A DNA stretch of 6,994 bases, taken from Robiginitomaculum sp. Its GTDB lineage: Bacteria > Pseudomonadota > Alphaproteobacteria > Caulobacterales > Maricaulaceae. The notes beneath the pieces were generated by a model. The model did no database searches, was not told the DNA's origin, and saw nothing but the letters and a program-made list of their open reading frames with translations. This document shows positions 6,370-6,994 of the stretch, piece by piece (position 1 is the stretch's first letter; each line of letters starts with the position of its first letter). The DNA is taken from contig JALSYJ010000325.1 of assembly GCA_027071965.1 (NCBI GenBank), positions 1-6,994 of the forward strand. Direction: 5' to 3'. Position numbers and translations under genes: made by a program.

Positions 6370-6994
6370 CTAATCCAGGCTATAGCCCAACGGGCCATTC
6401 CAGCTTTCGCCTTCAGTTTGCGCACCTGGCGCGCGATAAACCTTGTTTAACCGGCCAAATAAAAGCGTGGACAGATCAGAAGCTGTCTCATACCCGTCAC
6501 CAGGTGTCGCCAAAGCATCCGGATGCGTTGGGTCCACAAGATATGGTGTGACCACTATCACCAGTTCGGTTTCATCATTAACAAAATCCCGGGACCGGAA
6601 CAGCGCTCCCAGTATTGGAATATCCTTGGCTCCGGGAATACCTTCCAATGCCTGTTTGGTTTGTTGCTGAATTAGCCCGCCGATCACCATTGATCCTCCA
6701 GAGGGAAGCTCCACCGTGGTTTCGGCCCTGCGAACCTTCAGGGCAGGAAGGGTCAGACCGTCAATTGAACCAACCACCTGCCCCGTATCATCCAGAACTT
6801 CCTGTGAGGATAATACCAGCGCACCTTGATTGCTAAGCTCGGAAACTTCTGTTGATAATCGCAAGGAAATACGCCCTCCACTAACTACCAGCGGCGTAAA
6901 GCCTAGAGCCACACCAAATTTCTTGTACTCAATGGTTATATTGCCGTTGCGATCACGCCCCGTTGGTACCGGAAACTCACCACCAGCCAGAAAA
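6370..6994 (-). CDS. cpaC: Pilus assembly secretin CpaC/RcpA, C-terminal part (5' end outside window)
   Basis: This is the C-terminal part of the outer-membrane secretin through which Flp/Tad pili leave the cell. The reading frame is open from the window edge, giving about 207 visible residues before a TAG stop. A GTG at 6912 can look like a start, but the frame continues upstream without a stop and encodes family-typical sequence there, including GGEFPVP and ITIEYKKFGVALGFTP, so GTG is internal. Further on come the secretin-core segments GGSMVIGGLIQQ, IPILGALFRS and ETELVIVVTPYLV, which form the last strands of the secretin beta-barrel domain. A polar tail of about 50 residues follows. The N-terminal signal peptide and the periplasmic N-domains are not in the window. 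The stop lies 12 nt before cpaD. The family is clear; only the symbol (cpaC versus rcpA) is a naming choice. Confidence 0.95.
   Translation of the reverse strand, partial: FLAGGEFPVPTGRDRNGNITIEYKKFGVALGFTPLVVSGGRISLRLSTEVSELSNQGALVLSSQEVLDDTGQVVGSIDGLTLPALKVRRAETTVELPSGGSMVIGGLIQQQTKQALEGIPGAKDIPILGALFRSRDFVNDETELVIVVTPYLVDPTHPDALATPGDGYETASDLSTLLFGRLNKVYRAPGAQTEGESWNGPLGYSLD

Overview
The window holds most of a tad/cpa (Flp-type IVb pilus) assembly operon, all on the minus strand. It reads from the right edge leftwards: the 3' end of the outer-membrane secretin cpaC, then cpaD, cpaE (tadZ), cpaF (tadA), tadB (cpaG) and tadC (cpaH). The cpa-style order, the CpaD lipoprotein with its conserved cysteine/'ANPHDL' region, and the CpaE/TadZ with an N-terminal receiver-like domain point to an alphaproteobacterium. 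The species cannot be named from the sequence; base composition by eye is moderate rather than GC-rich.

Layout: 6370-6994 is the C-terminal part of CpaC (start lies outside the window); 5674-6357 CpaD; 4175-5629 CpaE; 2708-4159 CpaF; 1716-2711 TadB; 732-1700 TadC. Gaps between genes are 12, 44 and 15 nt, then a 4-nt ATGA overlap, then 15 nt, which fits one transcript. The proteins form one machine: CpaC is the outer-membrane channel, CpaD its partner lipoprotein, CpaE the polar localisation factor, CpaF the cytoplasmic ATPase, and TadB/TadC the inner-membrane platform pair. The pilin, prepilin peptidase and CpaB genes would be expected beyond the right edge. No tadD, tadE or tadF follows tadC here.

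The left 731 nt carries no complete gene. Positions about 331-730 hold a composite repeat array ending one base past the tadC stop codon. Long modules are built from a head, a variable number of 34-37 bp CTCAAGTAG sub-repeats (3, 2, then 1 toward tadC) and a tail, and contain several short inverted repeats. Positions 116-330 are AT-rich with isolated inverted repeats and a possible weak promoter facing left. The first 73 (or 115) nt may be the 5' end of another minus-strand gene that runs off the left edge.

The array is the only part not explained by a known system. The pilus genes look intact and ordinary for their families.
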